Shown: positions 8,150 to 17,040 of the stretch, one piece after another
Layout: the number at the start of each line of letters is the position of its first letter
Numbering within the stretch: the stretch's first letter is position 1
Source of the DNA: JAHBVL01 sp963712055
GTDB taxonomy: Bacteria > Chloroflexota > Chloroflexia > Thermomicrobiales > UBA6265
Direction: 5' to 3'
Assembly (NCBI GenBank): GCA_963712055.1
Contig: CAVQGN010000009.1
Coordinates: 1 to 64,000, forward strand
DNA length: 64,000 bases
Notes under the pieces: model-generated
Told to the model about the DNA's origin: nothing
The model's input: only the letters and a program-made list of their open reading frames with translations
The model's database searches: none
Position numbers and translations under genes: made by a program

Positions 8150-9298
8150 GTGCTTGATCTCTTTCACGGTTTCGGCTCCCTGATCGAACCGCTCATTTCG
8201 GTTCCTTCGCCGCCATTCTGGGATTCGTTTGTCAATCTCCTGGAAAAGTCGCTCGATTTCCTGGCGCGCACGTTCAATAGCGCTGGACTTGCGGTTATCG
8301 TTTTCACGATCATCATCAAGACCATTCTCTTGCCGCTCACGATCAAGTCGACCCGCTCCAGTCGAGCAATGCAGGATCTCCAGCCGAAAATCAAGGAACT
8401 GCAGAAAAAACACGGCAAGGACCGGCAGGCCCTTTCCCAGGAAACGATGAAGCTCTACAGCCAGTACGGCGTCAACCCGATGGCTGGTTGCTTACCGATG
8501 CTCCTGCAGATGCCGATCTTTTTCGGTCTCTACCGGGCAATCCTCCATCTCTCGAATGGATCCGCAGGGTTTCCGGTATCACCGCAGTGGGAAGGTGGGT
8601 TTCTCTGGCTCGATAGCTTGGCCACCGCCGATCCCTATCACATCCTGCCGATCATGGCCGGCGTGTTCCAGTTCATTCAGACGAGAATGATGCGTCCGCA
8701 GGGCCAGGGACCAATCAGTGATCCGCAGCAAAAGATGATGAATCAGGTCATGATGTTCATGCCGATCACCGTCGTGCTTTTCGGTTGGGGATTTGCCTCA
8801 GGTCCGGTGCTTTACTGGGTTACCCAGAGTGTTTACAGTGTCGTGCAGCAGTGGCTGATCACTGGTTGGGGCGGAATGAGGGACTGGTTCCCATTCCTGC
8901 CTGATCTCCCAGAGCATCGACGACTCGGGTATCGTCCGGCGCGTGATCCCGAAGAAGTGCTCGCCGAGATCGAGGCTAATGGCGGCCCGCAGCGTGGCAA
9001 GGTAATGGGCTGGTTCCAGGCAAAGATGGAAGAAGCTCAGGCTCAGCAAGCCGCGAAAGCCGGAACGGCTGCGGTAGCCGATACCGACGTAGGGGAAAGG
9101 TCGGCTTCATCGAGTGCTCCCGTTCCGACCAAGAAATCGTCGAAATCGAAGAAATCATCTGGTTCATCCGCTCCGGTGGTCGAAGCAAGCATCGAGGAAC
9201 CCGCCGAGGAACCGGTCACCGCGAGCAGCAACGGGTATACTCCGCCCGTTCCCAGGAAGAAACGCTCGTCTGGAGCGGCGCCGCCCTCTAATTCGTGA
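8150..9298 (+). CDS. yidC: Membrane protein insertase YidC/Oxa1
   Basis: Inserts and folds inner-membrane proteins, alone or with SecYEG. The 382-residue product from GTG 8150 is of the short Gram-positive-like type without the large periplasmic domain. Helices include 'LAVIVFTIIIKTILLPLTIK' at about 47-66, which carries the functional Arg/Lys region, the cytosolic hairpin with 'LQPKIKELQKKHG', and later segments around 'PMLLQMPIFFGLYRA' and 'MMFMPITVVLFGWGFASG'. The final 110 residues are a charged, low-complexity Ser/Lys/Pro tail ('KKSSKSKKSSGSS'), as in other YidC proteins that bind ribosomes through a basic tail. No lipoprotein cysteine is seen at the N-terminus. Confidence 0.93.
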   Translation: MLDLFHGFGSLIEPLISVPSPPFWDSFVNLLEKSLDFLARTFNSAGLAVIVFTIIIKTILLPLTIKSTRSSRAMQDLQPKIKELQKKHGKDRQALSQETMKLYSQYGVNPMAGCLPMLLQMPIFFGLYRAILHLSNGSAGFPVSPQWEGGFLWLDSLATADPYHILPIMAGVFQFIQTRMMRPQGQGPISDPQQKMMNQVMMFMPITVVLFGWGFASGPVLYWVTQSVYSVVQQWLITGWGGMRDWFPFLPDLPEHRRLGYRPARDPEEVLAEIEANGGPQRGKVMGWFQAKMEEAQAQQAAKAGTAAVADTDVGERSASSSAPVPTKKSSKSKKSSGSSAPVVEASIEEPAEEPVTASSNGYTPPVPRKKRSSGAAPPSNS

Positions 9299-9378
9299 GT
9301 TCGCTGGATCGGGTCAAACGCTGCCGGCAGCTGTGCCGATGCGAGTACCCAGGCCACTAGCCACAAGCAGGTGAATCG

Positions 9379-10224
9379 ATGAATCAGGATCGTATGACGA
9401 GCGTCGAAATCCAGGCGGTCACCGTCGAGGATGCAATTCGGCTGGCTCTCGATCAGCTACAGATGGGCGAGTCCGAGGTTGATATCGAGATCCTCTCGGA
9501 CGCAGGCCCGGACGAGGACGCTGAGGCTCTGGTGCGGGTGACCGCCAAGGGCATGGCATCACAGCCGATTCCGAGTTCGTCCAAAGCGATCGGCCGGCAG
9601 CAGCCACAGCAGCAGCAGAAAAAAGAACGGTCTGGCAAACCAGGGAGACGCTCACCGGGTGATCGTCCTTCCCAGCGGGGGCGGCAACGACAATCGCGAC
9701 CGACTCCGGCACCCGCGCCCCGAACTTACGATCCTGACCGGATCGAAAGTGAAGAAGAAGCAAAGGTCCGAGAAATCGTTGGCACGCTGCTCTCGTTGAT
9801 GGGTGTTGACGCCGAGGTTGTGATTACCGACAACCCTTCGGTGATCCCGGCCGACATAGAAGAACCACCCACGATCTATGTCGATATCCTCGGCAACGAC
9901 CTCGGCATGCTGATTGGACGCCGGGGTGATCATCTTTCCCAGCTCCAGTACCTGGTTAATCTTCTCTCCAGCAAGCATCTCGAGGAATGGACCCGCGTAA
10001 TCGTCGATGTCGAGGCTTATCGCACCCGGCGCGAAGAATCGTTGATGGCGTTGGCCGAGCGAGTGGCGCGGCAGGTTTCACGGAGCGGGCGTTCGATCCA
10101 GCTCGAACCGATGCCAGCCAATGAGCGACGCGTGGTTCATATGGTGCTGCGCCAGAACCCCGAGGTCCTAACTGAAAGTTCGGGCGAAGGCATCGAGCGG
10201 CGCATTACCGTCTTACCCGCCTGA
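9379..10224 (+). CDS. jag: Jag/KhpB RNA-binding protein (KH + R3H)
   Basis: RNA-binding regulator usually encoded next to yidC. The 281-residue product starts at ATG 9379 behind AGGTG. Residues 1-60 form the Jag-N domain ('VEIQAVTVEDAIRLALDQL'). A Gln/Arg/Pro-rich linker covers about 75-120. A KH domain follows with the GxxG loop 'IGRRGDHL' after 'IYVDILGNDLGML', and a C-terminal R3H domain with 'YRTRREESL' and 'NERRVVHMVL'. The unusually long basic linker may add nonspecific RNA contacts. It lies 80 bp after yidC in the same direction. Confidence 0.93.
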   Translation: MNQDRMTSVEIQAVTVEDAIRLALDQLQMGESEVDIEILSDAGPDEDAEALVRVTAKGMASQPIPSSSKAIGRQQPQQQQKKERSGKPGRRSPGDRPSQRGRQRQSRPTPAPAPRTYDPDRIESEEEAKVREIVGTLLSLMGVDAEVVITDNPSVIPADIEEPPTIYVDILGNDLGMLIGRRGDHLSQLQYLVNLLSSKHLEEWTRVIVDVEAYRTRREESLMALAERVARQVSRSGRSIQLEPMPANERRVVHMVLRQNPEVLTESSGEGIERRITVLPA

Positions 10225-10254
10225 TCTACCGCCACTGACTGGAGTGTTCGATCG

Positions 10255-11256
10255 ATGACGGCAGGCGACGACGCCGGTCAGCCGAAAAAAGCAGCGTCTG
10301 CCAGACCGGCAAAGTCGGTTACGACTCGGCAGCCGATTTCGTCGTCGCGATCATTTTCCGGGATTCAGACATCGCGAACACCGGAATACCTGGTCATCGG
10401 TCATATCTGCGCCGACATCCAGCCGGATGGGAGTGTGGTCCTCGGCGGGACGGCGCTCTATTCGGCAATTGCCGCGGCCCGGCTCGGCTGGCGGAGCGCG
10501 GTCCTGACTCGGGGGATCTATGGGCGTTCGGTCAAGGGCTACGATATTCCGTCGCTCGACCAGTTCGCCGATGAAATCGACATCATCGTCCAGGATGCTG
10601 ACACCACTTCGATGTTCGTCAACACCTATTTTGGTGGGCGACGGAGTCAGCGACTCCCTTCCTGGGCGGGACCAGTCGATATGCGCGGGATTCCGGCGCA
10701 CTGGCGGAACGCGAAGGTGATCCATCTCGGCCCGGTGTGCCAGGAAGTCGAACCGAACCAGGTCCAGGGGTTGACGACCCAGTTTCTTGGGGCGACCCCG
10801 CAGGGATGGATGCGCACCTGGCCCAGACCGAAAGGTGGACTGGTCAAGACAACCCATCTTCGTTTGCCGCATCATCTTGTCAGCAGTATCGACGGGATGG
10901 TGGTCAGCGACGAGGAAATCTCGGACTGTCGCGATACGGTCGAAGCCGTTGGGCGAAGACGGTTGGCGGCGATCACGATGGGGGACAACGGTTCGCGGGT
11001 GCTTTTCGGTGGTGACCGTGGAATTGTGCCAGCCTACAAGGTGGATGTCGCTGATCTGACCGGGGCCGGGGATACCTATGCAACGGCGTTCTTTATCAAG
11101 GCGACCGACCGCACGGTTTCCGCGCTCGATGCCGCCGCGTATGCCTCTGCTGTCTCCGCACTCAGTCTGACCGGTGTCGGGGTGGATGGTATTCCGACTG
11201 CAGCGGAGGTTGATGCGTTTCTCGAAGATGCCCAGACCTATCCGATCCGGCGCTAG
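10255..11256 (+). CDS. PfkB-family sugar/nucleoside kinase
   Basis: Ribokinase-like (PfkB) kinase that phosphorylates a sugar, nucleoside or related alcohol. Its 333 residues start with a 40-residue Ser/Lys-rich extension without domain character. Then 'EYLVIGHICADIQPDGS' and 'LGGTALYSAIAAARLG' form the substrate-binding N-terminal region. The C-terminal anion-hole/catalytic motif 'DLTGAGDTYATAFF' contains the catalytic Asp. The substrate cannot be assigned. It starts 30 bp after jag and probably shares its transcript, which is unusual because jag and mnmE are normally adjacent. A repeat block follows it. Confidence 0.88.
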   Translation: MTAGDDAGQPKKAASARPAKSVTTRQPISSSRSFSGIQTSRTPEYLVIGHICADIQPDGSVVLGGTALYSAIAAARLGWRSAVLTRGIYGRSVKGYDIPSLDQFADEIDIIVQDADTTSMFVNTYFGGRRSQRLPSWAGPVDMRGIPAHWRNAKVIHLGPVCQEVEPNQVQGLTTQFLGATPQGWMRTWPRPKGGLVKTTHLRLPHHLVSSIDGMVVSDEEISDCRDTVEAVGRRRLAAITMGDNGSRVLFGGDRGIVPAYKVDVADLTGAGDTYATAFFIKATDRTVSALDAAAYASAVSALSLTGVGVDGIPTAAEVDAFLEDAQTYPIRR

Positions 11257-11276
11257 GCAGCATGCGGTTGGGTGAG

Positions 11277-11750
11277 AGAGATTCTTCGCTGCGCTCAGAA
11301 TGACAAAGGTGGCTGGGTTGACAAGGGCGTGGAATGACCGTGGTGGAGATCAGACGGCTGAACCACCAGCAGCCCGAAGGGGTTTGGTCTGTCAGACCCT
11401 GGCTTCAGCCTGGGTCGATTGCCGCACTGCGGATGCTGATACAACCCGGTCGGGGCCAAGAGATTCTTCGCTGCGCTCAGAATGACAAAGGTGGCTGGAT
11501 TGACAAGGGCGTGGAATGACCGTGGTGGAGATCAGACGGCTGAACCACCAGCAGCCCGAAGGGGTTTGGTCTGTCAGACCCTGGCTTCAGCGTGGGTCGA
11601 TTGCCGCACTGCGGATGCTGATACAACCCGGTCGGGGCCAAGAGATTCTTCGCTGCGCTCAGAATGACAGAGGCGGCTGGAAGGACACGGCGGCTAGAAT
11701 GACCATTCGAGGTAGCTCGATGTTTTAGACCCTGGCTTTAGCCTGGGTTC
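11277..11750. repeat. 182-bp tandem repeat between the PfkB-type gene and mnmE
   Basis: Two full units of 182 bp (landmark ATTCTTCGCTGCG at 11281, 11463 and 11645) and a partial third fill the 515-bp gap. Each begins with the same GAGATTCTTCGCTGCGCTCA segment as the 6.2-6.8 kb block and carries the hairpin core (11396-11415, a one-base variant at 11578-11597, and a third at 11729-11748). The open frames inside are products of the repeat. Nothing else is seen in this gap. Confidence 0.85.
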
Positions 11751-11771
11751 TCGGTTTAGCCCTGCCAGGAA

Positions 11772-13181
11772 ATGACGATGCCCATCGACGCTGCCACCAT
11801 TGCTGCGATCAGCACACCGCCGGGAACCGGGGCGATCGCGGTGGTGCGGATGAGCGGTCCCGAGGCGGCCGAGATCGCCGGGCGGGTGTTCAGGCGACAT
11901 GGCGCTGAAACAGCGCTTGATTTTGGCCAGCAGCCGAGTCACCGGGTCTTCTACGGCGAGATTCTCGATCCCGTTTCGGGTGACCTGATCGACGAAGTCC
12001 TCCTGACCTGGATGGCGGCGCCGCATACCTACACCACCGAAGACACGATCGAAATCTCCTGTCATGGCGGCGCGGTTCCGGTGCGGGAAACACTGCGGGT
12101 GCTGCTCGCTCAAGGCGCGCGCCCGGCGGAACCGGGTGAGTTCACCTTACGGGCGTTTCTGAACGGTCGACTCGATCTCTCGCAAGCCGAAGCAGTCAAT
12201 GCCGTCGTCACCGCGCGGACCGCTGAGGGCTTGCGGTTGGCGGTCGAAGAGTTGCAGGGTGAACTGCGCCAGCGGGTCGAACCGGCCCGGAACGCCGTTC
12301 TCTCCTTGCTGGCCTATCTCGATGCTGCGGCCGACTTTCCCGACGACGAGATCCCGTCTGCCGACATCGACGCCGATCTCGCGCTGGCGCAGAAGACGTT
12401 GCGGCAGGTCATCCAACGCGGCAAAGCCGGTCTGGTCTACCGGGATGGCGCTCAGGTGGCGCTGGTCGGACGACCGAACGTTGGTAAGTCGAGTCTGCTC
12501 AATGCCCTCCTCCAAAGCGACCGGGCGATTGTGACCCCGGTGGCCGGAACGACCCGGGATGTGATCGCTGAAACCTGGAGTGTGCGCGGGATACCGGTGA
12601 CCTTGCTCGACACGGCCGGGATCGCGGACACAGTTGATCTGGTCGAGCAACTCGGGATCGACCGGAGTCGGAAAGCGGTGGCCGCTGCCGCCGCCGCGAT
12701 TCTCGTTCTCGATGGTTCGACCGATCCGACCCGGGACGATCTCCAGATCGCTGAGATGATTCGTGACCGGGTCGAAGGTGAGCATCCGCCCGTGATCATT
12801 GCGATCAACAAGCAGGATCTGTCCGTGCGGGCCGACCAAGGCGCTGTGGCCGCGTTGCTTCCGAATGCTGAGGTTGTGCCGATTTCGACACTGACCGGGG
12901 AGGGACTTCCGGGACTCGAAGAGGCCCTGTTTGCGCTGTTGGGCGAGGACGACGCTGGCGCGATCCAGCCATCGCTGATCAACGCTCGCCAGGAGGCCGC
13001 ACTCGAACGGGCGCTGATGCATCTGACGCTAGCTGCCGAAACGCGGTCGGATGGCTATCCGATCGACCTGATGGCCACTGATGTCCGCACCGCGCTCCGC
13101 GCGATCGGGGACGTGACCGGCGAGAACATCGATGACGCCGTCCTGACCGAGATCTTCAGCCGTTTCTGTATTGGGAAATAG
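11772..13181 (+). CDS. mnmE: tRNA modification GTPase MnmE
   Basis: With MnmG, it installs the aminomethyl-type group at the wobble uridine (U34) of certain tRNAs. The 469-residue product is full length. The N-terminal folate-binding domain starts 'DAATIAAISTPPGTGAIAVV'. The G domain has G1 'GRPNVGKS' (233-240), G2 'GTTRD' (259-263), G3 'DTAG' (280-283) and G4 'NKQD' (about 349). The C-terminal helical domain ends in the family tail 'FSRFCIGK' with the conserved cysteine. It starts at ATG 11772, with ATG 11778 also possible. Two diverged extra copies of its 3' end lie at 16.04-16.23 and 17.04-17.19 kb, marking it as a likely insertion target. Confidence 0.96.
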   Translation: MTMPIDAATIAAISTPPGTGAIAVVRMSGPEAAEIAGRVFRRHGAETALDFGQQPSHRVFYGEILDPVSGDLIDEVLLTWMAAPHTYTTEDTIEISCHGGAVPVRETLRVLLAQGARPAEPGEFTLRAFLNGRLDLSQAEAVNAVVTARTAEGLRLAVEELQGELRQRVEPARNAVLSLLAYLDAAADFPDDEIPSADIDADLALAQKTLRQVIQRGKAGLVYRDGAQVALVGRPNVGKSSLLNALLQSDRAIVTPVAGTTRDVIAETWSVRGIPVTLLDTAGIADTVDLVEQLGIDRSRKAVAAAAAAILVLDGSTDPTRDDLQIAEMIRDRVEGEHPPVIIAINKQDLSVRADQGAVAALLPNAEVVPISTLTGEGLPGLEEALFALLGEDDAGAIQPSLINARQEAALERALMHLTLAAETRSDGYPIDLMATDVRTALRAIGDVTGENIDDAVLTEIFSRFCIGK

Positions 13182-13322
13182 ATCCGATCTGACCGCTCCT
13201 GGGATGGAGTTTCGAGACAATGACCGGATACTGCTCCCCTGATCGCGTGTGCGGTGGCTCATCCCGGACGTCCGCCAAGCTGAGGTATCACCGTCGGGCG
13301 CGGCGCTCGTCTCAATAAACGG

Positions 13323-13350
13323 AGGAGCCGCGCAAGTCTGCGCGGCTCCT
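13323..13350. terminator. Bidirectional hairpin terminator between mnmE and the S41 peptidase
   Basis: A perfect inverted repeat (arms AGGAGCCGCGCA / TGCGCGGCTCCT, 12 bp, loop AGTC) lies 22 bp past the stop of the minus-strand peptidase and 140 bp past mnmE. On the minus strand it is followed by a moderately T-rich stretch. Confidence 0.7.
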
Positions 13351-13371
13351 CTGGGTCGGTTCTGGATTGAA

Positions 13372-15463
13372 TCAGGATTCTGGAGTAGCTTCCGGACTCG
13401 CTTCGACCGCGGGTGCTGCTTCCTCTTCCATCATTTCCAGGTTCACCTGATCAAGGTAGGCGACCGCGGCGGCCATCACCGGATCCTCGGCATTCTGCTT
13501 TGCCATCTCCGTTTGGAGCGTCACTGGGACGCGAACGTCGGGGATAACTCCTTTTGCTTCGATATTCGGATCTTCCGTACCACTGAAGGTTGATCGACCC
13601 ACCGTGTAGGAGAATCGAATATCGCCAGGTAGCGAAACCACATCGATGGGACCGCCGGCCCCTGTCGATGCATACTGTCCGATGACCGTTGCTCGGCCGG
13701 TCGTCTGTAAAGTCTGTGTAAAGAATTCGCAGGCGCTCGCGCACGTTTCATTGATCAGCACAACCAGCGGACCGGTGTAAGCCAGTTCGGGTTTTGGAGC
13801 GGAAATCTGATAGTCGACGGTTGCCGACCGGACGAAACCACGTTCATTGAAATCATACATCCATGAATCGAACACCTGTGCTGGGAGCGGATTTTCCTCC
13901 GTGTAGAAGTAGGAGGCCATGGTTTCGTAGAGCTCCGCCCATCCTCCAGAGTTTCCGCGCATGTCGATGATCATGCCGCCACTGTCGAACCCCTGGTGCA
14001 GAGCCAGCGCTTCTTCGAGCACAGCGACCTTGGTGCCGACCGCCGTGATGAAGTCCCCCCACGTCATCACCGTGTACAGGCCTTCGTGGCTGATCGTAAT
14101 TGGGAGTGATGAGAACGAGAATGTCCCGGTGGCACTGCTGGTCGAATAATCGTCCAGCGATCATCTCGACGGAAAGGACGGCATCGCTGTTTGGAAGGCG
14201 ATACTCGATCACGACTTGGCTATTCTCGGGAAACATCAGAAGCCGACCCATGCGCTGCACTCGAGCTGCCTCCTCGGTGCCTACAGAGACAATGAGAGGG
14301 ATGGTTTCGAGGCGCTCGGCCGGGGACTGTCCATTGATCGAAACGATCACGGTACCGGGTACCCACCCCGCTGCAGCAGCTGGAGAGTCCTCTCCGACTC
14401 CGATTACGGTCGCAGTTCCTGCCGCGATATCGTCCGGCTCAGTGAGCATCGCAGCGCTAGCACCGATCGAGTAACCATATTCGGTAGCCAGGATGTTCGC
14501 AGTTGCCCCCAACTGGTCGGGATCGGTATATGACGGTACTGCGCTCACGTGGGCATCCAGCAGTGAATGGGCCAGGCGATTAAGCGTCAGGAAGTACGAA
14601 ACGAAGTCCTGATCAGCGTCAGCACTCTCGACTTCGGGGAGAAACTCGACTCGAATGGCTTCCCAGTCGAGACCTCGTAGTTCGGTCCAGGCGTATCGGA
14701 TCGAGAGGTGATCGATGAGTGAATTGAAACTCTCCAGGATGCCCTGATCAGAGAAATCCGGCGAAGCTCGCTCTGCCTCTTCCCGCGTATCGATCGTAAC
14801 TTCTGGCGACCGGTCGCGAACAGACGTTCCATCGCTTGCTAGCCGGACGACGGTGTATCCCTGGTCGAGCGGTTCAGCCTGATCGTCACCAGTGAACCAG
14901 ATCTCGTCATCCCCGAATCCGGAGGGGAAGGTTTGCGCTGAATCGTCTGCAAAGACCAGCAGATCTCCTTCGGTGAATGCGCCGGAAATCGGGTCGGTCA
15001 GGAAAGACGCCAACCCGCCTATCTGCTCCAACTGCTGGAGGTAGGAGTCTCCGATCAGGTTGCTGGCAACGATCAGGTAGAAGACCTGGACACCGGTGTT
15101 TTCTTCTCCATCATTATCAAGATCGGGTGCGGAAACCGACGGAGCAATTGGCAGGCCGATGCGATACTCGCTTGGCGTGGGGAAAAGGGGAGTTGTGGAA
15201 TAACCCAGAACTTGCCCCTGAATTGGCAACCACTCGTCAGAGACGTTTTCGATAACGTTGCTGGCATCAACGAGTGCTATCGTTGCCTCCGGAAAAAGTT
15301 CAGGCGTGACCCCGAAATTCGCCGAGCCGAATTGACCAACAACGGCCTGTGGACCCTCAGGATCGGATTGCGCCGATCCGTGCATGGGAATCGAGCTGCT
15401 GAGAAGCAGCAATGCAAGTGCCAAAAGCGCAGCAAAGGGTCGTCGATTCATTGTCCACTCCAT
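13372..15463 (-). CDS. Secreted S41-family (CtpA/TSP-like) serine peptidase, frameshifted
   Basis: C-terminal-processing-type peptidase of family S41. ATG 15463 (or 15451) opens a Sec signal ('FAALLALALLLLSSS'). About 200 residues of unassigned N-terminal domain follow, then the S41 N-terminal helix region ('LIDHLSIRYAWTELRG'), a PDZ-like stretch ('DSPAAAAGWVPGTVIVSI'), and the catalytic domain. The frame changes once near 14158: '-LSVEMIAG' continues in another frame as 'TISHEGLYTVMTWGDF'. The catalytic part has 'GMIIDMRGNSGG' and 'LINETCASACEFF', in which the Ser of 'ASAC' is the likely nucleophile. It ends in a Glu/Ala/Pro tail with 'SPEATPES'. One missing base accounts for the shift; the stitched protein is about 696 residues. 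It sits as cargo between mnmE and the first mnmE 3' remnant. Confidence 0.8.
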
Positions 15464-15808
15464 GTAGATTTGCGTTTACCGCATCGAGCGGTGCTGAGCA
15501 GAATCCTACACTACTGAGTGCATGGAAACGGTACTCTGGCTGACTCACTCGCAAAGTAGGTGCGCGTGGCGAAAGCGCTGCGCTTCGCTAACTGTCGATC
15601 CGGGGCACGGGCAACTTTCGTCCAGATGATTGGATAGTTACGGGGCAGCCCTACGAGCCGTCAGTCGGTCAGAATGAGTGATGGTTGTTGCCAGTCGGAC
15701 AACTCCGTTTATGCGGTGACGAGATTGGATGGGCGCGCACTGTTCGCAAAACAGCGATCGCTTCACTGGCGCTGTCCACGATCCGCTGCAAGTCGGGTCT
15801 ACTTCGAC
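15464..15808. other. 345-bp gap with no recognised gene
   Basis: It holds the upstream region of the S41 peptidase gene. Short open frames on both strands show no family resemblance, ribosome site or codon pattern that I would trust. Confidence 0.6.
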
Positions 15809-16042
15809 CTAAGAGTGATCTCTGCTGCCGCGAAGACTGCGACCGCATGATCGGGATGAGCGAGGTCGGGAGAGGGTGATGTTGAAGTGATCGATGACCT
15901 GTTGGGCTGTCAGGGCATCGGTGTCCCAGGTAGTGTGGCCGTCCTCGACAAGAACGACGTCGAAACCGTGATTCAACGCGCTACGACAGGTCGTATCAAC
16001 GCATTGCTCGGTCTGAATACCGCCGATTACGAAGGTGGAAAC
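15809..16042 (-). pseudogene. Truncated isochorismatase copy (C-terminal third)
   Basis: A 5'-truncated and frameshifted relative of the intact isochorismatase at 24.27-24.85 kb. It keeps 'GIQTEQCVDTTCRSAL', with the nucleophile cysteine region, and 'GHTTWDTDALTAQQVIDHF'. It then shifts frame near 15890, after which 'LPDLAHPD' reappears in a second frame. The catalytic Asp and Lys of the N-terminal half are gone, so no activity is expected. Its broken 5' edge abuts the truncated mnmE fragment, so the two fragments are joined at their internal ends. Confidence 0.85.
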
Positions 16043-16228
16043 GCCGCTCTCGAACAGGCGCTGATGCATCTGACGCTGGCGGTCGATACCCGGGCGGATG
16101 GCTATCCGATCGACCTGATGGCCATCGATGTCCGCACCGCTCTCCGTGCGATCGGGGACGTGACCGGCGAGAACATCGATGACGCCGTCCTGACCGAGAT
16201 CTTCAGCCGGTTCTGTATCGGGAAATAG
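16043..16228 (+). pseudogene. Extra copy 1 of the mnmE 3' end
   Basis: Encodes the last 60 residues of MnmE in frame to the stop ('LMHLTLAVDTRADGYPIDL' to 'FSRFCIGK'), with only five residue differences from the intact gene's C-terminus. Most nucleotide differences elsewhere are silent, so it is a diverged homologue and not a fresh duplication. It has no promoter or start of its own. This pattern fits an attachment-site remnant left by an element that targets the 3' end of mnmE. Confidence 0.85.
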
Positions 16229-16277
16229 TCAGTGTTATCTGCAGGATACTCGTACCGTCCACTCGCGACTGCTGGGT

Positions 16278-16685
16278 TCACCGTTCAACTCGTGAAATGT
16301 CCGCAATACGATCAAAGTCCCGGTCATAGGAGACGATCTCCGTGATTCCCTGCCGTTTCATGTCAGCGGCAATGAGGCAATCGGCGAAGTCCAATCGAGT
16401 CGACTCGAACACGTCAATCGCGTGCTGGTGCATCTTTCGATTTGGTATCTGCAAACCTTTGAGCTGCAAGATCAGGCGAAACCGGTTCGCGACATCTTCG
16501 CGGCTGAGTCCATAGATCGCGGGTGATGTCAGCACATACACAATCTCTGCGAGGACAGCAGAGTTGGTGCATGCTTCGCCTTGACCAGACTCCAGGTTCT
16601 TGAAGAACAACCGTGCCTGCTCAGCTTTAGCCGCATCATCGTTGGTCAACAATCGAAGAAAGACGTTGGTATCAACGAATCGCAT
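16278..16685 (-). CDS. vapC: PIN-domain ribonuclease toxin (VapC type)
   Basis: Toxin of a type II VapBC pair; family members cleave specific tRNAs or rRNA. The 135-residue product has the PIN acidic quartet: Asp5 ('FVDTNVF'), Glu47 ('LAEIVY'), Asp102 ('DFADCLIA', with Asp99 nearby) and Asp121 ('SYDRDF'). Length is typical. ATG 16685 lies three bases after the antitoxin stop, the usual antitoxin-toxin order. It sits between the two extra mnmE 3' ends, where it could stabilise an inserted segment. Confidence 0.92.
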   Translation of the reverse strand: MRFVDTNVFLRLLTNDDAAKAEQARLFFKNLESGQGEACTNSAVLAEIVYVLTSPAIYGLSREDVANRFRLILQLKGLQIPNRKMHQHAIDVFESTRLDFADCLIAADMKRQGITEIVSYDRDFDRIADISRVER

Positions 16686-16688
16686 TGG

Positions 16689-16958
16689 CTAATCGGACTC
16701 AGAGTCTTCGTCGTAAACATTGCGGGCGATTTCGTTCTCAATAGTCTCTTCGATCTCATTCCAGCTCATTGGATGCTCTAGAGCAGGAACTGATCGATAG
16801 AGAGTATCGACAGGCGACGTAACCGGGCGCACGACAATGACGTCATCTACTACTTCGAACGAAACGGTATCGCGCGTTTCGATGTGAAATCGTTGCCGTA
16901 TTTCGACAGGAATGGTGACCTGACCCTTGGGACTGACACTACTGGTGAAACTTGCCAT
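16689..16958 (-). CDS. vapB: AbrB/MazE-type antitoxin (VapB)
   Basis: DNA-binding antitoxin of the VapBC pair. From ATG 16958 the product is 89 residues; a longer frame to 17006 is less likely because the swapped-hairpin AbrB domain starts right after this Met ('SVSPKGQVTIPVEIRQ'). The C-terminal half is acidic ('NVYDEDSESD') and probably binds and blocks the toxin. Such antitoxins repress their own promoter. A direct operator cannot be pointed to, but the upstream region is only about 80 bp before the second mnmE remnant begins. Confidence 0.9.
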   Translation of the reverse strand: MASFTSSVSPKGQVTIPVEIRQRFHIETRDTVSFEVVDDVIVVRPVTSPVDTLYRSVPALEHPMSWNEIEETIENEIARNVYDEDSESD

Positions 16959-17040
16959 GGTTGTACCGATCCAGCTAAATACAACTCTTCCAGGAAAGTA
17001 TGACATTGTCGAGCTGAAAGCTGCAATCTGGCAAGGGGTC

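Noticed and set aside
7873..8157. Frame filling the yidD-yidC gap
   Set aside because: No recognisable sequence, overlaps the yidD end and yidC start, and the composition is not coding-like.
11300..11728. Two identical 61-residue frames
   Set aside because: They are translations of the 182-bp tandem repeat and not genes.
15685..15879. Short plus-strand frame of 64 residues
   Set aside because: No ribosome site or family, and it overlaps the isochorismatase remnant in the opposite direction.
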